Notes: generated by a model from the sequence alone, not told the origin. Shown: positions 44,439-55,316, numbered from the stretch's first letter. The stretch: 64,000 nucleotides of DNA from Muricauda sp. MAR_2010_75 (GCF_000745185.1 NZ_JQNJ01000001.1:620001-684000); one strand, 5' to 3'. Made by a program: numbers and translations.

Positions 44439-44981
44439 TTAAGCTGATTTACCTGCTTTTCTTCTTAGTTGCTCACCAACAAACTTGATACCTTTTCCTT
44501 TGTAAGGCTCTGGCTTACGGAAACCCCTGATCTTGGCAGCAACTTGGCCCACCAATTGTTTGTCGTGAGATGTTAGTTTTACAATAGGGTTTTTCCCTTT
44601 TTCTGAGACGGTCTCGATCTTCACTTCTGGAGCAATGTCCATGATGATATTGTGAGAGAATCCTAGGGCCAAATCCAATTTCTGGCCTTGGTTGCTGGCT
44701 CTGTATCCAACCCCTACCAACTCCAATTCCTTGGTCCATCCTTGGGATACACCTTTTATCATATTGGAAAAAAGGGCGCGGTATAGACCGTGTTTTGCTT
44801 TGTGTTCTTTGGAGTCAGAAGGTCTTGTAACCAAAACCTTACCTTCCTCAACCTTTACATCAACTCCCGAGAAATCTTGTGTAAGTTCCCCCAATTTACC
44901 TTTTACGGTAACCAAGGCATCTTTAACCTCTACGGTTACTCCTTCTGGAATTGCGATTGGATTGTTACCTATTCTTGACAT
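44439..44981 (-). CDS. rplF: 50S ribosomal protein L6
   Basis: L6, 180 residues, lies near the GTPase-associated centre. The start [15 protein letters not shown] and the C-terminal signature [16 protein letters not shown] are standard. Two L6 domains are present, with [18 protein letters not shown] at the join. It lies 19 bp after rpsH. Confidence 0.97.
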   Translation of the reverse strand: MSRIGNNPIAIPEGVTVEVKDALVTVKGKLGELTQDFSGVDVKVEEGKVLVTRPSDSKEHKAKHGLYRALFSNMIKGVSQGWTKELELVGVGYRASNQGQKLDLALGFSHNIIMDIAPEVKIETVSEKGKNPIVKLTSHDKQLVGQVAAKIRGFRKPEPYKGKGIKFVGEQLRRKAGKSA

Positions 44982-45000
44982 TTTTCTTCTCTTTTCTCAA

Positions 45001-45399
45001 TTAATATACGTAGCACAATACTTCACCACCTACATTCTCTTGTTTGGCTTGCTTGCTGGTCATTACTCCGTGTGAAGTGGACACAATGGCAATACCTAAA
45101 CCGTTCAAGACCCTTGGCAAGTCCCCAGAACCGGAATACTTACGAAGACCTGGCTTACTTACACGCTCTAGTCTTTTAATAATGGGCTCCTTGGTAGCTT
45201 TATCGTACTTAAGGGCTATTTTAATGTTCCCTTGAACTTTATCCTCCTCGAACTTATAACTCAAAATATAGCCTTGATCAAACAATATTTTGGTAATCTG
45301 TCTCTTTAGGTTTGAACCAGGGATATCCACTACCCTATGGCCTGCCTTGCTGGCATTCCTGATTCTGGTCAAATAATCTGAAATTGGATCTGTAAGCAT
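45001..45399 (-). CDS. rpsH: 30S ribosomal protein S8
   Basis: S8, 132 residues, binds the central domain of 16S rRNA and in many bacteria represses its operon. Signatures are DPISDYLTRIRNASKAGH and the C-terminal GLGIAIVSTSHGVMTSKQAK. It lies 18 bp after rpsN. Confidence 0.97.
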   Translation of the reverse strand: MLTDPISDYLTRIRNASKAGHRVVDIPGSNLKRQITKILFDQGYILSYKFEEDKVQGNIKIALKYDKATKEPIIKRLERVSKPGLRKYSGSGDLPRVLNGLGIAIVSTSHGVMTSKQAKQENVGGEVLCYVY

Positions 45400-45417
45400 T
45401 TCTTTTCTATATCTAAA

Positions 45418-45687
45418 TTACCAACTTGCCTTTTTAACTCCTGGAATCAAGCCCTTGTTGGCCATTTCCCTGAACATCACCCTAGAGATACCGAAGGTTC
45501 TCATGTAGCCCCTTGGTCTTCCGGTCAATTTGCAACGGTTACGCATACGCACAGGAGATGCATTCTTAGGTAGCTTTTGCAAGGCCTCATAATCTCCGGC
45601 CTCTTTTAAAGCTTTTCTCTTTTCGGCGTATTTCTCAACCATTTTTGCCCTTTTTCTCTCACGGGCTTTCATTGATTCCTTGGCCAT
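45418..45687 (-). CDS. rpsN: 30S ribosomal protein S14 (zinc-free form)
   Basis: The 89-residue S14 is the long, Cys-poor type: it has [21 protein letters not shown] but not the paired CxxC motifs of the short zinc-binding type. [20 protein letters not shown] opens it. One bp separates it from rplE. Confidence 0.96.
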   Translation of the reverse strand: MAKESMKARERKRAKMVEKYAEKRKALKEAGDYEALQKLPKNASPVRMRNRCKLTGRPRGYMRTFGISRVMFREMANKGLIPGVKKASW

Positions 45688-45688
45688 A

Positions 45689-46240
45689 CTAGTTCTTTTT
45701 AAAGGGTACTCCCAATTCGGTTAACAACGATTTTGCTTCTTTATCAGTTTCAGCGGTGGTCACAAATGTGATGTCCATTCCGTTGATCCTGTTAATTCTG
45801 TCAATATTGATCTCTGGAAAGATAATCTGTTCGGTAACCCCCAAGTTGTAGTTTCCTCTACCGTCAAATCCGGTAGCTCTTACACCTTGGAAATCACGTA
45901 CCCTTGGAAGGGCACTGGTGATCAATCTGTCCAAAAACTCATACATGCGCTCTCCTCTCAACGTTACTTTGGCTCCAATGGGCATCCCTTTTCTCAATTT
46001 AAAGGAAGCAACGTCCTTTTTAGAAAGGGTGGCCACTGCTTTTTGACCTGTAATGTTGGTCAACTCGTCCACAGCATGATCAATAAGCTTCTTATCAGAT
46101 ACGGCAGCTCCAACTCCACGGCTCACTACTATCTTTTGCAACTTTGGAACCTGCATTACGTTCTTGTAACCGAACTCGTCGGTAAGCGCCTTGATCACGC
46201 GCTCCTTATATTCTTGCTTTAATCTTGGAATGTAGCTCAT
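45689..46240 (-). CDS. rplE: 50S ribosomal protein L5
   Basis: L5, 183 residues, binds 5S rRNA and contacts the P-site t[43 protein letters not shown] and the end [20 protein letters not shown] are diagnostic. Two bp from rplX. Confidence 0.97.
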   Translation of the reverse strand: MSYIPRLKQEYKERVIKALTDEFGYKNVMQVPKLQKIVVSRGVGAAVSDKKLIDHAVDELTNITGQKAVATLSKKDVASFKLRKGMPIGAKVTLRGERMYEFLDRLITSALPRVRDFQGVRATGFDGRGNYNLGVTEQIIFPEINIDRINRINGMDITFVTTAETDKEAKSLLTELGVPFKKN

Positions 46241-46242
46241 GA

Positions 46243-46554
46243 CTAAATTACTTCATTGGATTTTTTGGAAACCCTAACTTTCTTTCCATCGCGTACTTCG
46301 TAACCAACACGTGTGGCGTCACCAGATTTTGGATCGATCAACGATAGGTTAGAAATATGGATAGGAGCTTCCTTTTTTGTTATGCCTCCTTGAGGGTTCT
46401 GAGCACTTGGCTTTTCGTGTTTGGACACCTCATTGATGCCTTCCACGATGGCCTTGTTCTTTTCACGGTCTACACGAAGTACTTTGCCTTCGCTGCCCTT
46501 GTGGTCTCCCGCAATGACTCTTACCGTATCCCCTGTTTTTATTTTCAACTTCAT
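46243..46554 (-). CDS. rplX: 50S ribosomal protein L24
   Basis: L24, 103 residues, starts large-subunit assembly. The KOW motif is in [20 protein letters not shown] and the next signature is [19 protein letters not shown]. The start was set at MKLKIKTGD (ATG 46554); the longer frame toward rplN has no support in the family. Confidence 0.96.
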   Translation of the reverse strand: MKLKIKTGDTVRVIAGDHKGSEGKVLRVDREKNKAIVEGINEVSKHEKPSAQNPQGGITKKEAPIHISNLSLIDPKSGDATRVGYEVRDGKKVRVSKKSNEVI

Positions 46555-46570
46555 CTCTCTGATATTTCTA

Positions 46571-46939
46571 TTACAGCACTTCAGGTGCCAATGAAACAAT
46601 CTTCATGAACTGTCTGTCCCTAAGTTCTCTGGCAACCGGTCCAAAAACACGGGTTCCCCTCATTTCGCCGGTTGGGTTCAACAATACGCAAGCATTGTCA
46701 TCAAAACGGATGTAAGAACCATCTGGCCTTCTTACTTCCTTTTTGGTACGAACAACAACTGCTGTTGATACAGAACCTTTCTTTACAGTACCATTTGGAG
46801 TAGCTTCTTTTACGGTAACCACAATTTTGTCACCCAAGGAAGCATATCTTCTTTTTGTTCCTCCCAATACGCGGATGGTCAAAACTTCCTTTGCACCAGT
46901 ATTGTCCGCAACCTTTAATCTTGATTCTTGCTGTACCAT
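46571..46939 (-). CDS. rplN: 50S ribosomal protein L14
   Basis: L14, 122 residues, forms an intersubunit bridge. [40 protein letters not shown] and [25 protein letters not shown] are the usual signatures. It lies 2 bp after rpsQ and 16 bp before rplX. Confidence 0.97.
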   Translation of the reverse strand: MVQQESRLKVADNTGAKEVLTIRVLGGTKRRYASLGDKIVVTVKEATPNGTVKKGSVSTAVVVRTKKEVRRPDGSYIRFDDNACVLLNPTGEMRGTRVFGPVARELRDRQFMKIVSLAPEVL

Positions 46940-46941
46940 AA

Positions 46942-47199
46942 TTATTTAGCTCTTTCAAGGATTTCAACCAACCTCCAGCATTTTGTTTTGCTCAAGGGAC
47001 GGGTTTCCATTATTTTGACGGTATCACCTTCGTTGCAATCGTTCTTTTCGTCATGGGCAACATATTTCTTGGTCTTCAAAACGAATTTCCCGTACATTGG
47101 GTGCTTAACTCGTTTTACCTCAGAAACCACAATTGATTTCTCCATTTTGTTGCTGGTAACAACGCCTATTCTTTCTTTTCTTAAATTTCTGTTTTCCAT
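46942..47199 (-). CDS. rpsQ: 30S ribosomal protein S17
   Basis: S17, 85 residues, is an early 16S-binding OB-fold protein. [20 protein letters not shown] and the [20 protein letters not shown] segment are typical. Two bp separate it from rplN. Confidence 0.96.
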   Translation of the reverse strand: MENRNLRKERIGVVTSNKMEKSIVVSEVKRVKHPMYGKFVLKTKKYVAHDEKNDCNEGDTVKIMETRPLSKTKCWRLVEILERAK

Positions 47200-47212
47200 A
47201 AGGCAGAACCAA

Positions 47213-47404
47213 TTATTGTAATTCCCTTTTAGTTAATTCAGTTGCAAGTCTTGCTACCGTCCTTCTTGTCTTTCTGATCTGTAAAGGATTTTCCAAAGGA
47301 GTAACGGCATGTGCCATTTTCAGGTCGGCATGTTGTTTTTTGAACTCGGCCAAACGCTCCTTTAGCTCTTCAATTGAAAGTTCTTTTATTTCTGATTGTC
47401 TCAT
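47213..47404 (-). CDS. rpmC: 50S ribosomal protein L29
   Basis: L29, 63 residues, lies by the exit tunnel and helps dock SRP and trigger factor. [20 protein letters not shown] and [19 protein letters not shown] are diagnostic. The start is ATG 47404 (MRQSE), preceded by a purine-rich GGAAGAAAG, rather than the upstream in-frame TTG. Confidence 0.95.
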   Translation of the reverse strand: MRQSEIKELSIEELKERLAEFKKQHADLKMAHAVTPLENPLQIRKTRRTVARLATELTKRELQ

Positions 47405-47423
47405 CTTTCTTCCCAATTAAAAA

Positions 47424-47843
47424 TTAAGCGGAATAATCCCTAGCTACAACAAACTTGGTCTTTACCGGCAATTTTTGAGCCGCTAGTCTCAAAGCTTCCT
47501 TGGCAACATCCATGGGTACACCGGCAATCTCGAACATGATTCTTCCTGGCTTTACAATGGCCACCCAGTATTCTGGAGCACCCTTACCTTTACCCATACG
47601 AACCTCAAGAGGCTTCTTGGTGATGGGCTTGTCCGGGAAAATCTTGATCCACAACTGACCTTGCCTCTTCATGTATCTTGTCGCAGCGATACGTGCAGCC
47701 TCTATTTGACGGGAAGTAATGAAGTGCGAATCCATGGACTTGATACCGAACATTCCATTGGAAAGTTGGTGCCCTCTTTGTGAGATTCCTTTCATACGCC
47801 CCTTCTGGGCTTTACGAAATTTTGTTCTTTTTGGCTGTAACAT
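47424..47843 (-). CDS. rplP: 50S ribosomal protein L16
   Basis: L16, 139 residues, lies near the A-site t[23 protein letters not shown], the [20 protein letters not shown] and [20 protein letters not shown] segments are diagnostic. It lies 19 bp after rpsC. Confidence 0.97.
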   Translation of the reverse strand: MLQPKRTKFRKAQKGRMKGISQRGHQLSNGMFGIKSMDSHFITSRQIEAARIAATRYMKRQGQLWIKIFPDKPITKKPLEVRMGKGKGAPEYWVAIVKPGRIMFEIAGVPMDVAKEALRLAAQKLPVKTKFVVARDYSA

Positions 47844-47862
47844 CTTACCTTACTTTATCTTA

Positions 47863-48579
47863 TTACTTTCTACGGCGTGGCTTTTTACCACCATCTTGTT
47901 TACCGCCTTTTCCTTGACTCTTGCTCAATCCTACCAATGGGGAAAGTTCTCTTTTTCCGTAAACCTCACCCTTCATGATCCATACCTTGATTCCCAATCT
48001 ACCATAGGTAGTGTGGGCTTCGTGCAAGGCATAATCCACATCGGCACGGAAGGTTGACAATGGAATCCTTCCTTCTTTGTAAGACTCGGAACGTGCCATT
48101 TCAGCACCATTCAAACGTCCAGAAATCTGAATCTTGATTCCCTCAGCATTCATACGCATTGCTGCTGCAATGGCCATTTTAATGGCTCTACGGTATGAAA
48201 TCCTGCTCTCAATCTGTCTTGCAACACTGGCAGCTACCAAATTGGCATCCAGCTCAGGTCTCTTGATCTCGTGAATATTGATCTGAACTTCCTTGTTGGT
48301 GATTTTCTTAAGCTCTTCCTTAAGCTTATCAACTTCTTGACCTCCTTTACCAATGATGATACCAGGACGAGCCGTGGTAATGGTAATGGTGATCAACTTC
48401 AAGGTGCGTTCTATGATCACTCGTGATACACTGGCCTTGGCCAATCGTGCATGCACGTACTTTCTTATTTTATCATCCTCAGCCAGCTTATCGCCGTAAT
48501 CGTTTCCTCCGTACCAGTTGGATTCCCATCCTCTGATAATTCCTAAGCGATTTCCTATTGGATTGGTCTTTTGTCCCAT
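47863..48579 (-). CDS. rpsC: 30S ribosomal protein S3
   Basis: S3, 238 residues, lines the mRNA entry channel. It has the KH domain with [20 protein letters not shown] near 65 and the C-terminal domain ending [40 protein letters not shown] starts it. It lies 10 bp after rplV. Confidence 0.97.
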   Translation of the reverse strand: MGQKTNPIGNRLGIIRGWESNWYGGNDYGDKLAEDDKIRKYVHARLAKASVSRVIIERTLKLITITITTARPGIIIGKGGQEVDKLKEELKKITNKEVQINIHEIKRPELDANLVAASVARQIESRISYRRAIKMAIAAAMRMNAEGIKIQISGRLNGAEMARSESYKEGRIPLSTFRADVDYALHEAHTTYGRLGIKVWIMKGEVYGKRELSPLVGLSKSQGKGGKQDGGKKPRRRK

Positions 48580-48589
48580 ATTATATCTT

Positions 48590-48997
48590 CTAGCTTTGAA
48601 CGTTGTTATTGGCCTCCACGATCATGGTCACATGATTGGAACGCTTTCTGATTCTGTGAGCCCTTCCTTGGGGAGCTGGTCTCAAACGCTTCAACATGGT
48701 TCCTCCGTCTACACGGATTTCCTTGATGTAAAGATCGGCTTCCTCAATATTGGCCTCCTCATTCTTGGCTTCCCAATTGGCGATAGCGGAAAGCAAAAGC
48801 TTTTCCAACTTTCTTGAAGCTTCCTTTTGGTTGAACTTCAAAATAGCCAAAGCCATTTCTACCTGTTTTCCTCGTACCAAATCAGCTACCAAACGCATCT
48901 TTCTTGGAGACGTTGGGCAATTGTTAAGCTTTGCAATAGCAAGTTGCTTTTTCTCTTCCTTTAACCTTTCGGCCATTTGTCTTTTACGAACTCCCAT
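48590..48997 (-). CDS. rplV: 50S ribosomal protein L22
   Basis: L22, 135 residues, lines the exit tunnel. [20 protein letters not shown] and the tip-bearing [20 protein letters not shown] are the usual signatures. It lies 7 bp after rpsS. Confidence 0.97.
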   Translation of the reverse strand: MGVRKRQMAERLKEEKKQLAIAKLNNCPTSPRKMRLVADLVRGKQVEMALAILKFNQKEASRKLEKLLLSAIANWEAKNEEANIEEADLYIKEIRVDGGTMLKRLRPAPQGRAHRIRKRSNHVTMIVEANNNVQS

Positions 48998-49004
48998 AGC
49001 TTAC

Positions 49005-49283
49005 TTACTTTTTACCTTTGTTTTTAGCTCCCGCATGACCCCTAAAAGATCGTGTAGGTGAAAATTCTCCAAGTTTGTGACCTACCATGTTCTCGGTTAC
49101 ATACACAGGAACAAATTGTCTCCCGTTGTGCACTGCGATGGTCTGTCCCACAAAATCCGGCGTTATCATTGAGGCTCTTGACCATGTTTTGATAACCGTT
49201 TTCTTTCCTGATTCTATATTGGCTTGGACTTTTTTCTCCAAACTAAAATGAACGTATGGTCCTTTTTTTAACGAACGTGCCAT
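49005..49283 (-). CDS. rpsS: 30S ribosomal protein S19
   Basis: S19, 92 residues, is in the head of the small subunit with S13. [39 protein letters not shown] and [20 protein letters not shown] are diagnostic. It lies 12 bp after rplB. Confidence 0.97.
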   Translation of the reverse strand: MARSLKKGPYVHFSLEKKVQANIESGKKTVIKTWSRASMITPDFVGQTIAVHNGRQFVPVYVTENMVGHKLGEFSPTRSFRGHAGAKNKGKK

Positions 49284-49295
49284 TTACTTTTTCTT

Positions 49296-50120
49296 TTATT
49301 TCTTTCTACGTTCTATGATATATCTATTGGTGTCCTTGGTCTTGGAACGGGTTCTAAATCCTTTTGCAGGAATGCCGTTTCTAGATCTTGGATGACCTCC
49401 GGAAGCCCTTCCTTCACCACCACCCATTGGGTGATCTACAGGGTTCATGGCTACTGGTCTTGTTCTTGGTCTTCTGCCCAACCATCTGCTTCTACCGGCT
49501 TTACCAGACACCAACAATTGGTGATCTGAGTTGGAAACCGCTCCGATGGTGGCCAAACAAGTGGCCAAGATCATACGGGTTTCACCAGAAGGAAGTTTAA
49601 CGGTAACGAACTTACCATCCTTGGCCATCAACTGGGCAAATGTACCGGCACTTCGTGCCATGATCGCTCCTTGACCAGGTCTCAATTCTATGCAAGAGAC
49701 AATGGTTCCCAATGGAATTTCACTTAAAGGAAGTGCGTTTCCAATTTCTGGGGTGGCACCAGCTCCAGACTTGATGGTCTGACCTACTTGCATCCCGTTT
49801 TGGGCAACCACATATCTTTTTTCACCGTCCTTGTACTCTACCAAGGCGATAAATGCAGTTCTGTTGGGGTCGTACTGAATAGAAACCACAGTGGCATCTA
49901 CTCCTTGTTTGTCCCTTTTGAAATCGATGATACGATATCTTCTCTTATGACCTCCACCTCTATGGCGCATGGTCATTTTTCCTTGACTGTTCCTACCACC
50001 TGTCTTTTTTAACGGAGCAAGCAAGCTTTTCTCCGGCTTATCAGTAGTAATCGCGTCAAATCCGTTTACTACTCTAAAACGCTGACCAGGGGTTATCGGT
50101 TTTAATTTTCTAACTGACAT
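49296..50120 (-). CDS. rplB: 50S ribosomal protein L2
   Basis: L2, 274 residues, supports the peptidyl-transferase centre. [20 protein letters not shown], the [25 protein letters not shown] segment and the C-terminal [20 protein letters not shown] with its active-centre His are as expected. It lies 9 bp after rplW. Confidence 0.98.
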   Translation of the reverse strand: MSVRKLKPITPGQRFRVVNGFDAITTDKPEKSLLAPLKKTGGRNSQGKMTMRHRGGGHKRRYRIIDFKRDKQGVDATVVSIQYDPNRTAFIALVEYKDGEKRYVVAQNGMQVGQTIKSGAGATPEIGNALPLSEIPLGTIVSCIELRPGQGAIMARSAGTFAQLMAKDGKFVTVKLPSGETRMILATCLATIGAVSNSDHQLLVSGKAGRSRWLGRRPRTRPVAMNPVDHPMGGGEGRASGGHPRSRNGIPAKGFRTRSKTKDTNRYIIERRKK

Positions 50121-50129
50121 TTCTCGTCT

Positions 50130-50420
50130 TTATAGATTACTGTAAAAATCAATTATGTCACCTTCGGCCACATCAACAATTGCCTTCTTCATGGCATTTG
50201 TTTTTCCATGCTGGATTCCGGTTTTTGTATAGCGACTCTTACGGGTTGGACCATAATTCATGGTTCTTACCTTTTCCACAGAAACACCATAAGTGGCTTC
50301 AACAGCGTCTTTGATCTCTAATTTGTTGGCACTCGGGTCAACATAGAAACCATAACGATTGAAAAGCTCGCTATCAGCGGTCATCTTCTCCGTAATTATC
50401 GGTCTTATCAACACACTCAT
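50130..50420 (-). CDS. rplW: 50S ribosomal protein L23
   Basis: L23, 96 residues, is at the tunnel exit and recruits trigger factor. IRPIITEKMTADSELFNRYG and VEATYGVSVEKVRTMNYGPT are the usual signatures. It lies 7 bp after rplD. Confidence 0.96.
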   Translation of the reverse strand: MSVLIRPIITEKMTADSELFNRYGFYVDPSANKLEIKDAVEATYGVSVEKVRTMNYGPTRKSRYTKTGIQHGKTNAMKKAIVDVAEGDIIDFYSNL

Positions 50421-50427
50421 GATATTC

Positions 50428-51057
50428 TTATTTCTTTAGGTTCGATTCAATTCCTTCCAAAGCACTTTCGGTCAATACTAAACTGTTAGCGTTAACTATT
50501 TTGTAAGTATTTAATTGTGAACCAGTTACGACTTCGGAACGCTCTAAATTACGCGACGACAAATATACGTTATTATTTGTATCACCCAACACAATAAGAG
50601 ACTTTTTGTTCTCAAGGCCCAAAGAAGTCAAAAATGCTACAAAATCCTTGGTTTTGGGCGCCTCAAAATTAAAGTCTTCCACAACCACCAAAGCTTTCTC
50701 TTTGGACTTTATGCTCAAGGCCGATTTACGGGCCAATCGCTTAACGTTCTTGTTCAATTTTTGGGTATAATCCTTAGGTCTTGGACCAAAGATTCTACCA
50801 CCTCCCTTAAAAATAGGAGACTTGATGCTACCAGCCCTTGCGGTACCGGTTCCCTTTTGTTTCTTGATCTTACGGGTACTTCCGGCAATCTCAGCTCTTT
50901 CCTTTGATTTATGGGTACCTTGCCTTTGGTGTGCCAAGTATTGCTTTACATCCAAATAAATGGCATGCTCATTGGGCTCTACGGCAAAAACATCGTCAGA
51001 AAGGTCTACCTTCCTTCCGGTTTCTTTTCCTTTGATATCTAAAACTGCTACCTTCAT
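50428..51057 (-). CDS. rplD: 50S ribosomal protein L4
   Basis: L4, 209 residues, lines the exit tunnel and in E. coli represses the S10 operon by binding its leader. [40 protein letters not shown] and [20 protein letters not shown] are diagnostic. The start is ATG 51057 ([10 protein letters not shown]), overlapping the rplC stop as TAATG. Confidence 0.96.
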   Translation of the reverse strand: MKVAVLDIKGKETGRKVDLSDDVFAVEPNEHAIYLDVKQYLAHQRQGTHKSKERAEIAGSTRKIKKQKGTGTARAGSIKSPIFKGGGRIFGPRPKDYTQKLNKNVKRLARKSALSIKSKEKALVVVEDFNFEAPKTKDFVAFLTSLGLENKKSLIVLGDTNNNVYLSSRNLERSEVVTGSQLNTYKIVNANSLVLTESALEGIESNLKK

Positions 51058-51680
51058 TATTGCCACCTTTGAATAGTTACGTATGAATTTTTGTGACCAG
51101 GTACACATCCTTTTACAACCAAAAGGTTTTTCTCTGGAACCACCTTCAATACTCTTAAGTTTTGCACTGTCACTCTTTCATTTCCCATTTGGCCTGCCAT
51201 TCGCATTCCTTTGAAAACACGGGCTGGATATGAAGCAGCACCGATGGAACCAGGAGCTCTCAATCGGTTATGCTGACCGTGGGTCGCTTGACCCACTCCT
51301 CCAAAACCATGGCGTTTTACAACCCCTTGGAATCCTTTTCCTTTGGAAGTTCCTACAACGTCAACAAACTCACCTTCCATGAAAATGTCAACACCTACGG
51401 TGTCTCCCAATTTGTATTCACCTTCAAATCCTTGGAACTCAACGACCTTTTTCTTTGGAGAAGCACCTGCTTTTTTAAAGTGACCGGATTCGGCCTTGTT
51501 TGCACGTTTTTCTGCCTTGTCATCGAAACCAAGTTGAAGGCCTTTGTACCCGTCAACCTCTTCGGTTCTGACTTGGGTAACCACGCATGGTCCAGCTTCA
51601 AGAACGGTACATGGAATGTTCTTTCCATTCTCGTCGAAGATGCTGGTCATACCGATTTTTTTTCCTATTAACCCAGACAT
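51057..51680 (-). CDS. rplC: 50S ribosomal protein L3
   Basis: L3, 207 residues, reaches the peptidyl-transferase centre. [35 protein letters not shown] and the [16 protein letters not shown] loop, which holds the methylated Gln site in E. coli, are present. It begins the S10-type part of the cluster, 238 bp from rpsJ, with stem-loop structures in between. Confidence 0.97.
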   Translation of the reverse strand: MSGLIGKKIGMTSIFDENGKNIPCTVLEAGPCVVTQVRTEEVDGYKGLQLGFDDKAEKRANKAESGHFKKAGASPKKKVVEFQGFEGEYKLGDTVGVDIFMEGEFVDVVGTSKGKGFQGVVKRHGFGGVGQATHGQHNRLRAPGSIGAASYPARVFKGMRMAGQMGNERVTVQNLRVLKVVPEKNLLVVKGCVPGHKNSYVTIQRWQ

Positions 51681-51740
51681 ATATACTTAATTATTAATTG
51701 TTTACTCTTTTAAACTGCGCCAATTTCTTGGCAAAAAAAT

Positions 51741-51770
51741 TGGGTCAAGAAAAGATTCTGCTCTGACCCA
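51741..51770. terminator. terminator/attenuator-like hairpin between rpsJ and rplC
   Basis: The stem TGGGTCA/TGACCCA (51741-51747 and 51764-51770) has a 16-nt loop. On the transcribed minus strand it is followed at once by A and seven T. On the plus strand GATTTTTTTC follows, so it works in both directions. An alternative stem CCAATTT/AAATTGG (51720-51726 and 51737-51743) shares bases with it, so the two cannot both form. Confidence 0.8.
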
Positions 51771-51791
51771 GATTTTTTTCTTTCACCGTTT

Positions 51792-51890
51792 TTCCCGAAC
51801 CGTCGTCCGGGACATGTTTATGCTGAACTTGTTTCAGCATCTCTTCAATAAGACACTTCGACTTCGCTCAGTGTTTGTTCGGCTAAGACT
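51792..51890. repeat. dispersed repeat modules inside the ribosomal cluster
   Basis: Between the hairpin and rpsJ lie CGTCCGGGAC, a GCTGAACTTGTTTCAGC hairpin (51823-51840) and GACACTTCGACTTCGCTCAGTG (51851-51873), relatives of the GAACTTGTTTCAG and CTTTCGACTCCGCTCAAG modules at 23.5 and 27.5 kb. The remaining bases up to 51918 show nothing. Confidence 0.65.
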
Positions 51891-51918
51891 TTCTGCAAAT
51901 CAGAAAGTCAAGTCCTCA

Positions 51919-52224
51919 TCAAACTTTGATCTCAACCTCAACGCCGCTGGGAAGCTCAAGCTTCATAAGGGCATCAATGGTTTTTGATGAAGAGCTGTAA
52001 ATGTCCAACAATCTCTTGTAAGAGCTCAATTGGAACTGCTCTCTCGATTTTTTGTTCACGTGGGGTGAACGCAAAACCGTAAATATCTTTTTGTGTGTTG
52101 GCAATGGAATTGGCCCAGTTACCACAGCACCGGTTGTTTTTACTGTTTTCACGATCTTTTCAGCAGATTTGTCCACCAAATTGTGATCGTAAGATTTCAA
52201 TTTTATTCTAATTTTTTGACTCAT
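51919..52224 (-). CDS. rpsJ: 30S ribosomal protein S10
   Basis: S10, 101 residues, is a head protein and a NusE transcription-antitermination partner. [20 protein letters not shown] and [20 protein letters not shown] with [12 protein letters not shown] are diagnostic. It follows fusA by 11 bp and ends the str-type unit. Confidence 0.97.
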   Translation of the reverse strand: MSQKIRIKLKSYDHNLVDKSAEKIVKTVKTTGAVVTGPIPLPTHKKIFTVLRSPHVNKKSREQFQLSSYKRLLDIYSSSSKTIDALMKLELPSGVEVEIKV

Positions 52225-52235
52225 CTTGCTGAAAA

Positions 52236-54362
52236 TTAAGCGGTTACTCCTTTAGCTGCTTTAATCACCTCTTCCGCAATGTTGGAAGGAGTCTCGGCAT
52301 AGTGTGAAAATTCCATTGTAGATGTAGCCCTTCCTGAAGACAAGGTCCTCAAAGAGGTTACATAACCAAACATTTCAGATAAGGGCACTTCACCCTTTAC
52401 TACTTTGGCACCAGCTCTATCGCTCATGCTACTGATAGTACCTCTACGTCTGTTCAAATCTCCAACAATATCCCCCATGTTTTCTTCAGGTGTCAACACC
52501 TCAATTTTCATGATGGGCTCCATTAATACGGATTTGGCTGATTTGGCAGCGGCCTTGTACCCCATTTTTGCAGCCAATTCAAATGATAGTGAATCGGAAT
52601 CCACAGGGTGGAATGAACCATCCTTTAAGGTAATCTTCATACTATCCATCTCAAATCCGGCCAAAGGACCATTCTTCATAGCCTCTTTGAATCCTTTTTC
52701 AACAGATGGAATATATTCTTTAGGAATGTTACCTCCTTTTATTTCATTCACAAACTCCAATCCAACCACATCTTCAGCGGCAGGCTCCATGGTAAAGACA
52801 ATATCCGCGAATTTACCTCGACCACCGGATTGCTTTTTGTAAACTTCTCTGTGATTTGCCGCTTGTGTAATCGCTTCTTTGTATTCCACTTGAGGCTGAC
52901 CTTGGTTAACCTCAACCTTAAACTCACGTCGCAAACGATCCACAATGATATCCAAGTGAAGCTCACCCATACCAGAGATGATGGTCTGACCTGAAGCCTC
53001 ATCGGTTTTAACCTGGAAGGTTGGATCTTCTTCGGCCAACTTGGCCAAAGCCATACCCAACTTATCAACGTCTGCTTTTGTTTTTGGCTCAACGGCAATA
53101 CCGATAACGGGATCAGGGAATTGCATACTTTCCAATACAATTGGATGTTTCTCATCAGAAAGGGTATCCCCAGTCTTGATGTCCTTAAATCCAACCGCCG
53201 CACCAATATCACCCGCTTCGATAAAATCGATGGCGTTTTGCTTATTGGAGTGCATTTGATAGATACGTGAAATACGCTCTTTGTTTCCAGATCGGTTGTT
53301 CAGGATATAAGAACCTGCGTCCAAACGACCGGAATATGCTCTAAAGAAAGCCAAACGACCTACAAAAGGATCGGTAGCAATCTTAAAGGCAAGCGCTGAA
53401 AACGGCTGTTTTGGGTCTGGTTTTCTTCTTTCCTCTTTCTCTGTATCTGGATTGATACCGATGATATCATCCTTATCCAAAGGCGAAGGCAAGTAGCGAC
53501 AAACGGCATCCAAAAGGAATTGGACCCCTTTGTTTTTGAAGGAAGAACCGCAAATCATAGGAATAATAGCTCTATCCATAACTGCGGCACGCAAAGCAGC
53601 GTGTACTTCCTCCTCAGTGATGGAATCTTCATCTTCGAAGAATTTTTCCATCAAGTTTTCATCATATTCAGCAACAGCTTCAATCAAAGCTGCTCTGTAT
53701 TCTTTCACTTCAGCCTCCATTTCAGCAGGAATTTCCACAACATCAAAGGTAGAACCGAAGTTATCCTCATGCCATACAACAGCCCTGTTCTTCGCCAAGT
53801 CAACAATACCTTTAAAATCAGCTTCGTCACCAATTGGCAATACAATTGGCACCGCATTGGAGCCCAACATTTCACGAACTTGTTTGCACACGTTCAAGAA
53901 ATTGGAACCTTGACGGTCCATTTTGTTCACAAAACCGATACGTGGTACTTTGTAGTTATCGGCCAATCTCCAGTTGGTTTCGGATTGTGGCTCAACACCG
54001 TCAACGGCACTGAACAGGAACACCAATCCGTCCAAAACACGAAGGGAACGGTTCACCTCAACGGTAAAGTCCACGTGTCCGGGAGTGTCTATAATATTAA
54101 AGTGGTAGTCTTTTGTATCAGGCAAAGGCTGTGCATTTTCCATGGGAAACTTCCATGTACAGGTAGTAGCGGCAGAGGTAATGGTAATACCACGCTCCTG
54201 CTCTTGCTCCATCCAGTCCATAGTAGCTGCACCATCGTGCACCTCACCAATTTTGTGGCTCACACCGGTATAAAAAAGAATACGCTCTGTAGTAGTTGTT
54301 TTACCAGCATCAATGTGAGCTGCAATACCTATATTCCTTGTATATTTTAAATCTCTTCCCAT
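52236..54362 (-). CDS. fusA: elongation factor G
   Basis: EF-G, 708 residues, drives translocation and ribosome recycling. The GTPase motifs are [15 protein letters not shown] at 15-29, [12 protein letters not shown] near 91 and [10 protein letters not shown] near 145. Domain IV starts near [20 protein letters not shown] and the C-terminal domain ends [13 protein letters not shown]. tuf does not follow, unlike in many Proteobacteria. Confidence 0.98.
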   Translation of the reverse strand: MGRDLKYTRNIGIAAHIDAGKTTTTERILFYTGVSHKIGEVHDGAATMDWMEQEQERGITITSAATTCTWKFPMENAQPLPDTKDYHFNIIDTPGHVDFTVEVNRSLRVLDGLVFLFSAVDGVEPQSETNWRLADNYKVPRIGFVNKMDRQGSNFLNVCKQVREMLGSNAVPIVLPIGDEADFKGIVDLAKNRAVVWHEDNFGSTFDVVEIPAEMEAEVKEYRAALIEAVAEYDENLMEKFFEDEDSITEEEVHAALRAAVMDRAIIPMICGSSFKNKGVQFLLDAVCRYLPSPLDKDDIIGINPDTEKEERRKPDPKQPFSALAFKIATDPFVGRLAFFRAYSGRLDAGSYILNNRSGNKERISRIYQMHSNKQNAIDFIEAGDIGAAVGFKDIKTGDTLSDEKHPIVLESMQFPDPVIGIAVEPKTKADVDKLGMALAKLAEEDPTFQVKTDEASGQTIISGMGELHLDIIVDRLRREFKVEVNQGQPQVEYKEAITQAANHREVYKKQSGGRGKFADIVFTMEPAAEDVVGLEFVNEIKGGNIPKEYIPSVEKGFKEAMKNGPLAGFEMDSMKITLKDGSFHPVDSDSLSFELAAKMGYKAAAKSAKSVLMEPIMKIEVLTPEENMGDIVGDLNRRRGTISSMSDRAGAKVVKGEVPLSEMFGYVTSLRTLSSGRATSTMEFSHYAETPSNIAEEVIKAAKGVTA

Positions 54363-54370
54363 TGTAATGA

Positions 54371-54847
54371 TTAGAATCTAAAGTGTGAGAATGCTTTATT
54401 GGCCTCAGCCATTTTGTGTGTATCTACCCTTTTCTTCACTGCGGCACCTTCTTCTTTGGCAGCGGCCAAAATTTCAGAAGCCAGTTTCTGCGCCATGGAT
54501 TTCTCGTTACGCTTTCTTGCGTAGAGAATCAACCATTTCATGGCAGTGGATATTTTTCTGTCTGGACGAATCTGCATTGGAATCTGGAATGTTGCACCAC
54601 CCACTCTTCTACTTCTTACCTCAACGTGTGGCATAACATTGGAAAGGGCATCTTTCCATAGTTCGAGTCCTGTTTTTTCTTCGTCAGTGTTCTTTTCGTC
54701 AACAATATCAATTGCATCGTAGAAAATCTTGAATGCAACTGACTTTTTACCATCCCACATCATCATGTTCACAAAACGTGTAACAAGTTGATCGTTAAAT
54801 CTTGGGTCTGGCAATAACGGTCTTTTCTTTGCCTGCTTTTTTCTCAT
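54371..54847 (-). CDS. rpsG: 30S ribosomal protein S7
   Basis: S7, 158 residues, starts head assembly of the 30S subunit. [20 protein letters not shown], the [20 protein letters not shown] motif and the end [15 protein letters not shown] are diagnostic. It lies 8 bp before fusA. Confidence 0.97.
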   Translation of the reverse strand: MRKKQAKKRPLLPDPRFNDQLVTRFVNMMMWDGKKSVAFKIFYDAIDIVDEKNTDEEKTGLELWKDALSNVMPHVEVRSRRVGGATFQIPMQIRPDRKISTAMKWLILYARKRNEKSMAQKLASEILAAAKEEGAAVKKRVDTHKMAEANKAFSHFRF

Positions 54848-54866
54848 CGCTTCTTCTTAAAGTTGA

Positions 54867-55241
54867 TTACTTTTTAGGACGCTTTGCACCATATTTAGAT
54901 CGACGTTGCGTTCTTCCCGCCACACCGGCAGTGTCCAACGCCCCACGAACGATATGATATCGCACACCAGGCAAATCCTTTACTCTTCCACCTCTAACCA
55001 ATACTATCGAGTGCTCTTGGAGGTTGTGTCCTTCACCAGGGATGTATGCGTTCACCTCTTTACCGTTGGTTAACCTTACCCTTGCAACTTTACGCATTGC
55101 AGAGTTTGGTTTTTTAGGTGTAGTGGTGTAAACCCGCGTACAAACCCCTCTTCGTTGAGGACACGAATCCAAAGCAGCCGATTTACTCTTCTTGGTAATT
55201 GTGGCCCTTCCTTTTCGTACTAATTGTGAAATTGTTGGCAT
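54867..55241 (-). CDS. rpsL: 30S ribosomal protein S12
   Basis: S12, 124 residues, is at the decoding site. [40 protein letters not shown] with the lysine of streptomycin resistance, and [20 protein letters not shown] are present in the normal (sensitive-type) form. It is first in the cluster, driven by a consensus promoter at 55286-55316. Confidence 0.97.
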   Translation of the reverse strand: MPTISQLVRKGRATITKKSKSAALDSCPQRRGVCTRVYTTTPKKPNSAMRKVARVRLTNGKEVNAYIPGEGHNLQEHSIVLVRGGRVKDLPGVRYHIVRGALDTAGVAGRTQRRSKYGAKRPKK

Positions 55242-55285
55242 TAAAATTTCTATTAAAAACTAAATAACCCTCATTTTGAGGGCTG

Positions 55286-55316
55286 CAAATGTAGTGATAT
55301 TTCATTAGTAATCAAA
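55286..55316 (-). promoter_or_regulatory. promoter of the rpsL (str) operon
   Basis: On the minus strand TTTG (complement of 55313-55316) and TACATTTG (complement of 55286-55293) are exactly 19 nt apart, a full match to the Bacteroidota sigma consensus. The start codon is 44 bp beyond. A 6-bp stem CCCTCA/TGAGGG (55268-55273 and 55277-55282) overlaps the predicted start of the transcript. Confidence 0.88.

Noticed and set aside
53520..54350. Plus-strand frame opposite fusA (276 codons)
   Set aside because: A shadow of EF-G; no start context and no protein-like pattern.
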